Assembly (NCBI RefSeq): GCF_000520995.1 | Contig: NZ_JACA01000049.1 | Span: 1-64,000 of the forward strand | DNA: 64,000 bases | Reading direction: 5' to 3' | DNA from: Aquimarina macrocephali JAMB N27 | Lineage (GTDB): Bacteria > Bacteroidota > Bacteroidia > Flavobacteriales > Flavobacteriaceae | Part shown: one piece after another, positions 37,833 through 47,929 of the stretch | How positions within the stretch are numbered: the stretch's first letter is position 1 | How the letters are laid out: each line of letters starts with the position of its first letter | Translations under genes and position numbers: made by a program | The notes under the pieces: model-generated | Database searches by the model: none | Told to the model about the DNA's origin: nothing | What the model saw: the letters and a program-made list of their open reading frames with translations, nothing else

Positions 37833-39696
37833 GGTCGAATACTATTATGTCTTTTATAGTAATAATCCCTACGAGCTCTTGTTTTTGAACCACAGGGAGA
37901 CAGCCAATCTCATGTTTCTTCATCATTTGAATAGCTTTTAATATGGTAGTTTTTGGCTGAACCGTTATTACTTTTTTAATCATAATGTCGGATACAATAC
38001 AGTTATCGTTATTTTTTTTCTGATCCTGAATATTTTTTACATGATTCCAGGTTAATAACCCACAAAGTTTTCCAGGTTTATTTTCTACAGGAACATGATG
38101 AATATTTTTCCATTTCATTATGCTTGTAGCCAGGTTTGCCAAATCGCATTTGTCAACAGTAAACAATTTGGTAGACATGATATGTCCAACCAATGATGCT
38201 TCTTTGTGTTTTCTTGATGGTTTAGTTTTGAGTATTGGCCATTCATGACCTGGTAATTCACTCTGCTGATTTTGATATATGGTTTCGGTTAATGTTCTTA
38301 GCGCATCATCCCTTTTCATGTTTTTTTGAAATGAACGATAGCTTCTGATGTTCCAGTCTGATGCGGTGATACCTTTTGCTCGTTTTTCTATGATTTGCAA
38401 AAATCGCTCTATATCATTAGTATCTACATTCGCCTTTTCTAAACCAGAATGAGCTATAGGTAATAGTTCTTTTATTACCAGATCTTGGATAGAAATAGGA
38501 TTCCCCATCCAATTTAAAATGGCATCTTTTCCGCTTCGGGCTGCTTTTATAAAATTTCCTTTAGCGTCTCTGAAATCCATGCATTTTGGCATATCATTAA
38601 ACTTTGATGGACGCCCAATCATCAACCCGGCCCAGAAAGCAAAATTTGCAATTTCATCAAGAGTAGTAGGTCCTGATGGAATATAACGATTTTCGATTCT
38701 AACATGAGCTTTTCCTCCTCCAACACCATAACAAGGACGATTCCATCGATATACAGTACCATTGTGTAAGGAAAGTGCTTGTAATTTTGGGATATTCCCT
38801 TTTTTTAATTCTGAAAGTGAATTTGCAGTTATATCGCGTGATAAAACAACTTTGTGCTGTGCAATATCATTTTTAAAAATCTCTACAACAGATCCTGATG
38901 CCCATTCATTACTAAAGCTTACTCTGGCTCTACGGTCTTTTAAAGCATAAGAAGAGCTTCTGATATCCATACTCTGGCGAAACAATGCAATTCGGGTTTC
39001 ACTCCACAACTCTCTTCCAAATAGTAAAGGTGAATTTGTACATAGCCCAAGAACAGGGGCCGATATTGCCTGCGCCCAATTATAGCTAGAAACAAAATCC
39101 TGAGGAGGAATCTGAAGATGCATTTGGAAACTGGTATTGCAAGCTTCAAAAAGTACAGATTTATGATGTATACTCAATTCATCCACATTTCTAATATGAA
39201 GCTCAAAATCTGTGCCTCTTTGAGTTCTCAGGATATCATTCAAAGCAGAATATCTAGGGTTAGAGGTCATATATTCTAATTCTAGATGACGCTTTCTAAT
39301 AGTTGGTAAAATACCAGTAAGTACTATTTTGGTATCAAATTGAGCGGCTGTGATTTTAGCTTTGGTAAGTAATCGGTTTAATTCATTTTCAACTGTAGAA
39401 AAACAATCTTTCTTAAGTTCTAAAGGATCCAGGTTGATCTCCAGATTATATTTAGCCAATTCTGTTGTAAAATGAGTATCATTAATTGCTCTTAGAATTT
39501 CTTCTGCATTTTTTGCAGGTCTCCAATTATTATTAACGAGACAAAATTCTTGTTCTGCACCGATACGAACAATATCTTTCTCGATTAAATCTTGCTCTAT
39601 CATGATTTCCAGAGCTTTGATATCATCAAGTAAATGTTTTATAAATTCGGCTCGGTTTTTTTGATCAGTACTACTATGAACATTGTGCTCTCCCAT
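37816..39696 (-). CDS. GCS2-family carboxylate-amine ligase fused to CBS pair
   Basis: 626 residues from MGEHNVHSSTDQ; an ATG at 39744 adds a hydrophobic tail and is less likely. Ligase part about 30-480: GAEQEF (46-51, ATP/metal acids), MHLQIPPQDF, CTNSPLLFG and ENRYIPSGPTT match glutamate-cysteine ligase family 2. From about 500 come two CBS motifs (MSTKLFTVDKCDL..., MIKKVITVQPKTT...), usually adenylate sensors. So a ligase of an amine with a carboxylate, perhaps gamma-glutamyl, gated by nucleotides. Substrates unknown. Confidence 0.85.
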   Translation of the reverse strand: MGEHNVHSSTDQKNRAEFIKHLLDDIKALEIMIEQDLIEKDIVRIGAEQEFCLVNNNWRPAKNAEEILRAINDTHFTTELAKYNLEINLDPLELKKDCFSTVENELNRLLTKAKITAAQFDTKIVLTGILPTIRKRHLELEYMTSNPRYSALNDILRTQRGTDFELHIRNVDELSIHHKSVLFEACNTSFQMHLQIPPQDFVSSYNWAQAISAPVLGLCTNSPLLFGRELWSETRIALFRQSMDIRSSSYALKDRRARVSFSNEWASGSVVEIFKNDIAQHKVVLSRDITANSLSELKKGNIPKLQALSLHNGTVYRWNRPCYGVGGGKAHVRIENRYIPSGPTTLDEIANFAFWAGLMIGRPSKFNDMPKCMDFRDAKGNFIKAARSGKDAILNWMGNPISIQDLVIKELLPIAHSGLEKANVDTNDIERFLQIIEKRAKGITASDWNIRSYRSFQKNMKRDDALRTLTETIYQNQQSELPGHEWPILKTKPSRKHKEASLVGHIMSTKLFTVDKCDLANLATSIMKWKNIHHVPVENKPGKLCGLLTWNHVKNIQDQKKNNDNCIVSDIMIKKVITVQPKTTILKAIQMMKKHEIGCLPVVQKQELVGIITIKDIIVFDHGKSL

Positions 39697-39925
39697 AATA
39701 ATGCGTATTGTGATTATAGTGAATATTACAGATATTGTACTCACTATAATTAATTATAAAAAGATACCGATATGATCTTATGATCAGCGGTGGTTTTAAA
39801 AATATTGACTTTTTTAGTAAAAAAAAATGCGATTTGTCATAGTTCTTTATTTTTTTACGATTAATAGTGAAGAAATGATTTATAAAAAATAGAAGAAATA
39901 TAAAAATAAAACAGAGAGAGTTTAT

Positions 39926-40780
39926 CTATATAGCATCAAACCAGATTAATGTTTTGGCCCAAAGGGTATGCTTAAATTTTCTGCTAAAAAAACCAAAATG
40001 ACCTATTTTGTCTATAGGAATTTCATGGAGTTGTATCATTTTGATTTCTTTATCCGATTTTTCAAATAGATCATGTATTCTGGTAATGGCAGGCCTTGTT
40101 CCTATAGGATCATCCTCTACACCAAGAGTTAGAAGTTTTGATGTACAGGTATTATAATAAAAGGTAATGCCAATAGCTTCCATTTGCTTTTTCATATCAG
40201 CATGTCGTCTTCTATTATTCCATTGCTCGATTACACCTTTAGGAACATCTTCTAATAACCCTAATTTTTTTCCAGGAAAATAACCAAATAAATTTGTAAG
40301 CATAGGAAAAATAATATGCCATAAAAAGTAGATTTTAGTTCTTTGATTCTTAGACCAATCCTTATAATATGCCGTCTGTGCTCCAATATTGATAATTCCA
40401 CTAATCTCATCACTTTTTTCGGTCATTCCTATAATTGTCCCTCCGATGCTATGACCTAGGGTTACTATTTTGTGATTTGGAAACTCTTTTTTAGCATAAT
40501 CAATCACTCCAGAAAAATCTTTTTGCCCCCAATCTGTAAAAGAAGCCTTAAAACCACTAAGTTTTTTGGGCCTTGAGCCTGCTATCCCTCTATAATCATA
40601 AGTAATTACCTGATACCCATTTTTTGCCATGTAAGTGGCGTAGTGATGATATAATTTTTTGTCTACAGCTGTAGCAGAATTTATAATTAACACTTTGTTT
40701 TTATCGGCGATTCCCTCAGAAGGGTAAACCTTTCCTGATAAGGAATAATCATCTATGGCAGGAATACTAATCATTTGCAA
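39926..40780 (-). CDS. alpha/beta hydrolase
   Basis: 284 residues, cytoplasmic. Nucleophile elbow GHSIGG (about 110), oxyanion region SATAVDKKLYHHYATYMAKNG, catalytic histidine in DKIGHFGFF. Of the serine aminopeptidase S33 / lysophospholipase-like group. It starts 19 nt after the M20 peptidase stop, suggesting an operon. Substrate unknown. Confidence 0.88.
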   Translation of the reverse strand: MQMISIPAIDDYSLSGKVYPSEGIADKNKVLIINSATAVDKKLYHHYATYMAKNGYQVITYDYRGIAGSRPKKLSGFKASFTDWGQKDFSGVIDYAKKEFPNHKIVTLGHSIGGTIIGMTEKSDEISGIINIGAQTAYYKDWSKNQRTKIYFLWHIIFPMLTNLFGYFPGKKLGLLEDVPKGVIEQWNNRRRHADMKKQMEAIGITFYYNTCTSKLLTLGVEDDPIGTRPAITRIHDLFEKSDKEIKMIQLHEIPIDKIGHFGFFSRKFKHTLWAKTLIWFDAI

Positions 40781-40799
40781 GGGTTTTGTTGATGTAATG

Positions 40800-42323
40800 T
40801 TATAGTTTTTGTGTTAATATCGCTGTAATTGTTTTAATACCTTCAATATAATTACCAAGCCTGATATTTTCATTAGGGCTATGTTGATTATTATCCTTGT
40901 TTACTGTGGGCACAATAACAGCAGGAATATTTAGGGTATTTACAAATGGTGAAATAGGAATAGAACCTCCACCAGTACGAATTTGTACAGGAGCTTTACC
41001 AAAAGCTCTTGTCATTGCCTTTCTTAACCATTTTCCAATTTCAGTATTAAAATCGGTTCTAAAAGCATCGTAAGCAATTTGATAGTTAAAACGAATGATT
41101 TTTGGATATTTCATCCTCTCATCTTCAGTAGGGGTGGTATCTATAATATGATATCCCTGATCTAAAATGTGTTGTTTTACCATATCAACCATATGTTGTG
41201 CATTGGTTTCTTTAACAAGTCTTATGTTCATTTCTGCGATAGCACTAGAGGGTATTATTGTTCGTCTTTTAGTACCTACCCAGCCTGATTGTATTCCCAA
41301 AATACCTAAAGACGGATATTGTATAGATTCTTGATATGTATCTGCAATATTATCTATTGAAGCGATTCCTAATTTTTTCCTAATTGTCTTTTCGTCGTCG
41401 GGAACTTGGTTTAGGATTTTTTTTGTTTCTTCCGATATTTCAATACCATCATACCAACCTGATATTGAAACTCTTCCGTCTTCTTGCATCATCGATCCTA
41501 ATAGTTGAGAAAGACGTAATGCCGGATTGGGCACATAGTTACCATAATGACCACTATGTTGTGGTGCTCTGGGACCAAAAACCTCGAGGGATAATGTCGT
41601 TATTCCTCTTGCTCCATATGCCAGTGTAGGTTGATTAGAAATATGCCTGGGACCATCAAAAATGACAAGCATATCCGAAGCTAATTCCTTTTTGTAATCT
41701 ATTACAGCTTTGGGTAATCTGGGAGAACTAATTTCTTCCTCAAAATCCATAATGACTTTAATGTTGTAGTTAGGTTCATACTTAAAATCGTTAATAATAT
41801 CCATTGCTTTAAGAAACATAACAACCGGTCCTTTGGCATCAGATGTTGATCTGGCAAAAATTCTCCAGTCAGGATTAATTTCACCATTTAATTTATCCAA
41901 TGGGATAGTGTTCCATTTTTCAACATTATCTTGTTCTTTTAGTACCGCTTTATATGGATTTTCCTGAAACCATTTGGTAGTATCAACAGGTTGGCCATCT
42001 ACTTGAAGGTAAACTAATACTGTTTTCTTAGCATCTTTATGTTGTCTACCGGCTAATAGTAAGGGGATTTTTTCTGTTGAGAGGCGTTTGGATGTAAATC
42101 CACGATCTTTAAATGCTTTTTCACACCACTTTATATTTTTTTCTATGTCTTTTGGATAATGAGCGTCATTAGGTAAACTCAAAAGCTCAACTAATTCATT
42201 AAAAGAAGTCTTGGCATATGTAAGTGATAGTTTATCCAGTTCACTGTCTTGTAACTGTTGTGCAGTAGAGGAGAAGATGAAAAAAAGCAGAGTGGTTGTA
42301 ATGATACATCGAGTCATAATCAT
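40800..42323 (-). CDS. exported M20-family dipeptidase
   Basis: 507 residues with a signal peptide (ending SSTAQ). Metal and catalytic motifs: STSDAKGP (metal-bridging D), DFEEEISS (EE), IFDGPRH, dimer histidine in HSGHYG, RTGGGSIP and the final NQHSPNE histidine. The first ligand, normally H in H-x-D, reads Q107-V-D109 (LQVDGQPVD). This may mark a subfamily or altered metal binding. Likely cleaves dipeptides in the periplasm. First gene of an operon with the alpha/beta hydrolase. Confidence 0.88.
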   Translation of the reverse strand: MIMTRCIITTTLLFFIFSSTAQQLQDSELDKLSLTYAKTSFNELVELLSLPNDAHYPKDIEKNIKWCEKAFKDRGFTSKRLSTEKIPLLLAGRQHKDAKKTVLVYLQVDGQPVDTTKWFQENPYKAVLKEQDNVEKWNTIPLDKLNGEINPDWRIFARSTSDAKGPVVMFLKAMDIINDFKYEPNYNIKVIMDFEEEISSPRLPKAVIDYKKELASDMLVIFDGPRHISNQPTLAYGARGITTLSLEVFGPRAPQHSGHYGNYVPNPALRLSQLLGSMMQEDGRVSISGWYDGIEISEETKKILNQVPDDEKTIRKKLGIASIDNIADTYQESIQYPSLGILGIQSGWVGTKRRTIIPSSAIAEMNIRLVKETNAQHMVDMVKQHILDQGYHIIDTTPTEDERMKYPKIIRFNYQIAYDAFRTDFNTEIGKWLRKAMTRAFGKAPVQIRTGGGSIPISPFVNTLNIPAVIVPTVNKDNNQHSPNENIRLGNYIEGIKTITAILTQKL

Positions 42324-42603
42324 ATGTGTTGAAGGGTTACACCAATTTAACTATAAAATATAGCATTCAATCTCGCTCATTTTCGGTTCTATTTTCTTGT
42401 TCACAATCTATGGTTATACAAATTAATCACAGCAGCTTAGAACAAAAAAGCAACTTCGTTTTCTGTACGACATTTTATAGTTAAATTGGTATTAGGTGTT
42501 ACCGGTAATTGTAAATGTATATAAAAGATTAGAATAGCTATTTTTATTTTAAATAACCTTAACAAGTTTTCTTATATTGGATTCAAATTAAACCATTTAG
42601 GCT

Positions 42604-43539
42604 ATGCATACTCATAAGTTAATCCTGATTTCTTCTTTAATACTAGTGTTGTGTTTCTCTTGTAAAAAACAAAAAACAACTGATGTGATAAAAGAGAAAG
42701 AAAAGTCTGCCGTAGAACGAGTAGATAAAAAAGAGGCTATTACATCGCTTTCGCAAAAAATGAGCAATCAATATGAGAAAGCAAAACAGGATTTCCTGGC
42801 AGATTCGGATGATATAGATAATATTATTTGGTACGGAAGAAGAACTGCATATTTAGGGAAGTATAAAGAAGCTATAGAAATTTATTCTAATGGAATTAAA
42901 AAGTACCCTAATGAAGCTCGATTATATAGACATAGAGGACATCGTTATGTTTCAATACGAGAATTTGATAAAGCAATACATGATTTAGAGTTTGCAACGA
43001 CATTGATAGAAGGAAAGGAAAACAATATTGAACTTGATGGATTACCTAATGCAATGAATATTCCTGTAAGTAGTTTACATGGAAACATATGGTATCACCT
43101 GGGCTTAGCATATTATTTAAAAAACGATATGAAAAAAGCGTATCACGCTTATCTTAATTGTAGAAATTTAAAATCTAATGATGATAATACAGTCTCGAGT
43201 ACAAACTGGTTATACATGATCCAAAGAAGAATGGGAAATGAAGATCTTGCAAGAGAGCTATTAGATTCGATAACAAATGATATGACGATTATCGAAAACA
43301 CAAGCTATTATAATCTTTGTAGATTCTATAAAGAGAGGATTACAATCGATTCGTTACATACAGGAAAAGATGCACCTCAGGATGATGCAACTCGGTATGG
43401 GATTGCTAATTGGTTTTTGTATAATGGGAACAAAGAGAAAGCAAGAGTACTTTTACAGGAAATTCTGGAAGGAAAATCACGAAGTTCTTTTGGATATATT
43501 GCAGCAGAATCTGATTTTTCCAGGTATTTTGGGGAGTAA
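42604..43539 (+). CDS. TPR-repeat lipoprotein
   Basis: 311 residues. Lipobox LCFSC at about residue 20. TPR units from about 75 (YLGKYKEAIEIYSNGIKKYPNEARLYRHRGHRY, FDKAIHDLEFA, YHLGLAYYLKNDMKKAYHAY) indicate protein binding. The C-terminal part (DDATRYGIANWFLYNGNKEKARVLLQEIL) is another repeat pair. Role unknown. Single gene with a strong terminator. Confidence 0.85.
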   Translation: MHTHKLILISSLILVLCFSCKKQKTTDVIKEKEKSAVERVDKKEAITSLSQKMSNQYEKAKQDFLADSDDIDNIIWYGRRTAYLGKYKEAIEIYSNGIKKYPNEARLYRHRGHRYVSIREFDKAIHDLEFATTLIEGKENNIELDGLPNAMNIPVSSLHGNIWYHLGLAYYLKNDMKKAYHAYLNCRNLKSNDDNTVSSTNWLYMIQRRMGNEDLARELLDSITNDMTIIENTSYYNLCRFYKERITIDSLHTGKDAPQDDATRYGIANWFLYNGNKEKARVLLQEILEGKSRSSFGYIAAESDFSRYFGE

Positions 43540-43590
43540 ATGTTACTTTTTTAAGAAGCTAAGAAACTATTTCTGATACTCATTAAAAAT

Positions 43591-43624
43591 AAAAGTCCAA
43601 TCCTATTAATAGGATTGGACTTTT
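43591..43624. terminator. perfect bidirectional terminator
   Basis: 34-nt perfect palindrome beginning AAAAGTCCAATCCTA and ending with its complement; A and T runs at the ends let it stop both the TPR lipoprotein (+) and dnaN (-) transcripts. Confidence 0.85.
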
Positions 43625-43648
43625 AAATATAAGTAATTATTTATGATC

Positions 43649-44767
43649 TTAGTTATTCAACATCACTGGCATTACCAGCATGGTTACGTGCTCTCCTTCA
43701 TCTAATCCATCGATTGGAGTAAGAATCCCTGCTCTATTAGGTAATGACATTTCTAGTTGTACTTCACCTGCATTAAGATTGTTAAGCATTTCGCTTAAAA
43801 AGCGAGAGTTAAAACCAATTTGCATATCATCACCTTGGTAATCACATGTTAAACGTTCTTCTGCTTTGTTAGAATAATCGATATCTTCTGCAGATATATT
43901 TAGTTCTGCTCCGGCAATCTTTAATCTAATCTGATGTGTTGTTTTATTAGAGAAAATAGAAACTCTACGTACAGAATTTAAAAATTGAGTACGGGCTATA
44001 GTTAATTTATTAGGGTTCTCTTTTGGTATTACCGCTTCATAATTAGGGTATTTACCATCAATTAACCTACAGATTAACTGTGTTTCATCAAAAGAGAATT
44101 TTGCATTCGATTCATTGTATTCGATCAATACTTCACTATCACTACCTGCTAAAATTCCTTTTAGTAAGTTCAATGGTTTTTTTGGCATAATAAATTCTGC
44201 CGCTTGAGAAGCTTTGATATCTTCTCGAGTATATTTAACTAATTTATGAGCATCGGTAGCAACAAAAGTTAAGCCTTCTGTAGAGAATTGAAAAAACACT
44301 CCACTCATTACTGGTCTTAAATCATCATTACCAGTTGCAAAAATAGTTTTGCTTACTGCTGTGGCTAGGATATCTCCAAGTAAATTTGTAGAACTGGGAT
44401 CTTCTAATTCTACCGCTTTAGGAAATTCCTCACCGTTAGCATAAGCCAAGGCATACTTACCGTGATTAGAACTTATCTCTATTGTATTATTATCTGCAGC
44501 GACAAAAGTTAAAGGTTGCTCAGGAAAAGTTTTAAGCGTTTCTAACAATAATTTAGCAGGTACTGCAATAGTTCCCTGATCAGAAGATTCTACTTCTAAT
44601 TTTGCAGACATGGTGGTCTCTAAATCAGAGGCAGATACAGTTAATGCATTATTGTCTAATTCGAACAAAAAGTTATCTAAAATTGGTAATGTATTGCTAT
44701 TACTAATTACCCCTCCTAATACCTGTAGTTGCTTAAGTAAGTAAGAACTGGATACTATAAATTTCAT
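43649..44767 (-). CDS. dnaN: DNA polymerase III beta subunit (sliding clamp)
   Basis: 372 residues, full length. Starts MKFIVSSSYLLKQLQVLGGV and ends LVMPVMLNN, typical for Bacteroidota clamps, with three clamp domains. Forms a ring around DNA and tethers the replicase. It is not next to dnaA or an origin, which is usual for this phylum. Confidence 0.97.
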   Translation of the reverse strand: MKFIVSSSYLLKQLQVLGGVISNSNTLPILDNFLFELDNNALTVSASDLETTMSAKLEVESSDQGTIAVPAKLLLETLKTFPEQPLTFVAADNNTIEISSNHGKYALAYANGEEFPKAVELEDPSSTNLLGDILATAVSKTIFATGNDDLRPVMSGVFFQFSTEGLTFVATDAHKLVKYTREDIKASQAAEFIMPKKPLNLLKGILAGSDSEVLIEYNESNAKFSFDETQLICRLIDGKYPNYEAVIPKENPNKLTIARTQFLNSVRRVSIFSNKTTHQIRLKIAGAELNISAEDIDYSNKAEERLTCDYQGDDMQIGFNSRFLSEMLNNLNAGEVQLEMSLPNRAGILTPIDGLDEGEHVTMLVMPVMLNN

Positions 44768-44934
44768 CTGTTTTTCTTTATTATTTTTTGGTTGTCAGAA
44801 TTTGTGCTGATACAGATCAGTATGAAATTTGCCAATAATCATTTCAACCAATCTACCGTGAGGTAGGTAAGAATCAATGTAGTTGCCATGGCTCATTTCA
44901 TATATATGTGTGACTAATTACGTACAGTTTTACG

Positions 44935-44942
44935 CAAATATA
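44935..44942 (-). promoter_or_regulatory. -7 box for dnaN
   Basis: TATATTTG on the minus strand fits TAnnTTTG. It implies a leader of about 160 nt, which includes a small CTACC/GGTAG hairpin. No clear -33 element. Confidence 0.35.
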
Positions 44943-45032
44943 ATCGTAATCTGTTTGGGATTTGGTATTGAGAAAACCATAGTTATTAACAAACCAAAGG
45001 GAGTTATTGACTATTTTATGAATTCGGAATAA

Positions 45033-45608
45033 TTAATTGGTGTCATCTTTCATGAGCTTATCTGTATAATGTGCTTTATGCTTGGGTTTAGCAAAGCGTT
45101 TTTGATTATAAGCTGTAGATTTTCCTTTTGGGATAGATAAACTTTGCCATTGTTCACTAGCAATCATTTTCCCGAGAAATACGATTTGCCCTATATGATA
45201 CGAATAATGCGCTAATTGCCTATTAATCGCTTCGGTAATACTATGTTCTATATTACGAATATAGATAGGCTGGTTAATATTATTTTGATCGATACTTTCT
45301 AGTGCTTCAAAAAGGCATTGCCATCCATCATCCCATTTGGTTAGAAGATCTTCTTTAGATTTAATGTCGTTTTCAAATTCGGCATCACGTTGCCTCCATT
45401 GTTTTTCTCCATCTGTAGTTAAGAAGTCTGTCCACCGGGATTTCATATTACCCCAGAGATGTTTTACAATAATCGCAATACTATTACTCTCGTTGTTATA
45501 TTGCCAAAAAAGCTTCTCTTCTGGAATTTGGTCTATTGTTTTTTCTCCCAGAGATTTATAATAAGCAAACTGTTTTTGGATTCCTTCTAGATATTCTGAC
45601 GAGTTCAT
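45033..45608 (-). CDS. DinB-like / DUF1572 protein
   Basis: 191 residues, four-helix bundle. Three metal-ligand histidine positions as in DinB-like proteins: VKHLWGN, and the pair in HYSYHIGQIVFLGK. Members bind a divalent metal; some are thiol-transferases, most have no known role. No signal peptide. Single gene. Confidence 0.88.
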   Translation of the reverse strand: MNSSEYLEGIQKQFAYYKSLGEKTIDQIPEEKLFWQYNNESNSIAIIVKHLWGNMKSRWTDFLTTDGEKQWRQRDAEFENDIKSKEDLLTKWDDGWQCLFEALESIDQNNINQPIYIRNIEHSITEAINRQLAHYSYHIGQIVFLGKMIASEQWQSLSIPKGKSTAYNQKRFAKPKHKAHYTDKLMKDDTN

Positions 45609-45920
45609 TGATGTATACTTTTACTTTAAAGATAAGGTTTTAAATGAATACTTGATTTCTAATTGTTAGAAAATAGAGTGTTTGGCTTCGAATTAGTTAT
45701 CAGTGATGTACGGGTATCTATCAAGAAATATTTAAAAAGAAGAATGGAGTATATGATCCGGTCGGGAATTGTAAATAATATCATTCTTTTGGATGCTAAA
45801 ATTCACCTTACTATAGAAATTGATATAGAAATAAAGGTTAATTCCTTATTTTTAAAGATATTATTGATCTTTTTGATAAGAAAATATCATAGAGTCCCAT
45901 AATAATGCTTACTATAAAAC

Positions 45921-47873
45921 ATGACTATATTTTCAAAACCTACACTCGTATTCATTTTCTTGATTGTATGCAGTATTGCAAAAGCTCAGACAAAAGAAGG
46001 GGGTAATTTAAAGATTCCAAAAAAAGATCATGAATTACTTGAACAGGCCAAGAATTATTTGGAAGAAGAAAACGAGGAACAAAAAGAAGCTTTTAGAATA
46101 AGTCATGATGTATTAAAAAGAACTAAAAGTGAAAAAAATAAGGTAATTGCCAATAGTATTTTGTCTAAGTATCATTATTATAAATACGCTACTGATTCTT
46201 CATTGTTTTATGCTAAAAAAGCTGTTGGGTTAATAGGAAATAAACAAGATTCACTATCTCTAAAGTACCTGTCCTCTTTATACACAACCCTTTCAAATGC
46301 TTCTAGAGATAAAAATTTGATTGAGGCAAGTAAAAAATGGGCTTTAAAAGGAATCGAAACTGCTCAGAAATCTGGAAACCTTGAGGATTTGGATAAGCAT
46401 ACATCAAATTTGGCAATCACTTATAGACTTGTGGGCAATATTCCTAAGGCCCTAGAGCTTCTTGAATCTACTCTTAGTTATAGAGAAAACCCAAACCGTT
46501 ATGCATCTATTGCCATTTGTTACCTAGAATTAAAAAATTATACAAAGGCATTGTTTTATCATAAAAAAGCATTGGATTATTATATTACTACTGATAATAA
46601 AAGAAGTGAAGCAATCACATTATTGAACATTGGGGCGGTGTATATGGATATGAATGAGGATGATATGGCTTTAGTTTATTTTAATAAATCACTGCCTATT
46701 GCTGAAGAATATAACTATCCTTTAATAATCCTCAATAATATGCTTAATATTAGTGAAGTTTTTCAGAGCAAAAAAGAATTTAAAAAGGCCAAAAAGGGAT
46801 ATAATGAGGTATTGTCCTTGGCTCGAGAATCAGGATATCTTGAACAACAATTATATATCTATCAAAGGCTAAAAGTTATTGCTTTGGAAGAAAAAAAATA
46901 TAAAAAAGCTCTAGATTACACAGAGAAGAAAAATCAAATACAAGATTCTATACATAACTTGCAAAAGGATGAAGAGGTTGCCAAACTGGAAATACAATAT
47001 GAGACACTAAAGAAAGAAAAGGAAATAACGATTTTAAAAAAGAATCAAGAGTTTAAGGTTTTAGAAATAAAAAGGCAACAATTTCAAAAACAAACGCTTA
47101 CCTATGCCTTTATTGTGATCTTGATACCTCTGGCAGGTTTACTTTTTCTATATTATCAAAGGTTAAAAAATCAAAGATTACTGCATAAGAAAGAAAAAGA
47201 AATAGGAGAACAAAAAATAGAAGCTTTAATAAGAGGTCAAGAATTAAAATTAATTAAAAATTCTATTAGTATTCAAGATAAGGAACGAAAAAGAATTGCC
47301 CAGCAACTTCACGATAGAATAGGGGGGAATCTTGCAGCAATAAAGCTTCAGTTTAATTCGGTCAAAAAAAAATCAGAAAATTTAGATGTAATCTATCAAC
47401 AATTAGATGAGACCTACAAACAAGTTAGAGAGCTTTCTCATGACCTTATCCCAAAAAAATTCAGACATAATAACTTTATACAATTATTAAAGGAATATAT
47501 GCAGAATATTGGAAATGCCAGTAAATTAAGTATCCATATTTCAACCTATTCAGAGCATAAAATTAATGAAATAGACCATTCTTTTCATAATCAATTATTC
47601 TCTATTTTTCAGGAACTCATAACAAATACAATAAAGCATGCTAATGCCCGAAAAGTTGAAATTCAAATCGATTTTATAGATGATCTTACTCATATTATTT
47701 ATGAGGATAATGGTAATGGATTTGATATCTCTGTAACATCTTTAGGTATTGGTTTATCAAATATTGAGAGTCGAATACAGAAATTATCAGGTGTAATGCA
47801 TATTGACTCTCGACTCAAAAGAGGAACGATTATTACTATTGAAATACCTAGGCTTCTACAACAAGCCTTTTAA
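45921..47873 (+). CDS. TPR sensor histidine kinase (HisKA_3 type)
   Basis: 650 residues. Signal peptide (to KAQ, about 23), six to seven TPR units in the periplasm (about 60-350), a membrane helix (about 393-412), a coiled coil, then HisKA_3 with H in QQLHDRIGGNLAAIK (about 464) and HATPase_c (ELITNTIKHANA, EDNGNGFD, GIGLSNIESRI). Such kinases normally pair with LuxR-type response regulators; none adjoins, so it is an orphan here. Confidence 0.92.
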   Translation: MTIFSKPTLVFIFLIVCSIAKAQTKEGGNLKIPKKDHELLEQAKNYLEEENEEQKEAFRISHDVLKRTKSEKNKVIANSILSKYHYYKYATDSSLFYAKKAVGLIGNKQDSLSLKYLSSLYTTLSNASRDKNLIEASKKWALKGIETAQKSGNLEDLDKHTSNLAITYRLVGNIPKALELLESTLSYRENPNRYASIAICYLELKNYTKALFYHKKALDYYITTDNKRSEAITLLNIGAVYMDMNEDDMALVYFNKSLPIAEEYNYPLIILNNMLNISEVFQSKKEFKKAKKGYNEVLSLARESGYLEQQLYIYQRLKVIALEEKKYKKALDYTEKKNQIQDSIHNLQKDEEVAKLEIQYETLKKEKEITILKKNQEFKVLEIKRQQFQKQTLTYAFIVILIPLAGLLFLYYQRLKNQRLLHKKEKEIGEQKIEALIRGQELKLIKNSISIQDKERKRIAQQLHDRIGGNLAAIKLQFNSVKKKSENLDVIYQQLDETYKQVRELSHDLIPKKFRHNNFIQLLKEYMQNIGNASKLSIHISTYSEHKINEIDHSFHNQLFSIFQELITNTIKHANARKVEIQIDFIDDLTHIIYEDNGNGFDISVTSLGIGLSNIESRIQKLSGVMHIDSRLKRGTIITIEIPRLLQQAF

Positions 47874-47929
47874 TCTTGTAGAATATAGTTTATAGATAAC
47901 AATATCAGGGTTAATACAAGGGAGAGATT

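Noticed and set aside
43649..45032. Replication origin near dnaN
   Set aside because: No dnaA gene or DnaA-box cluster is visible; dnaN stands alone.
45663..45902. 79-codon plus-strand frame before the TPR histidine kinase
   Set aside because: Low-complexity, Ile/Lys-rich, no domain; it occupies the kinase leader and looks like chance in AT-rich DNA.
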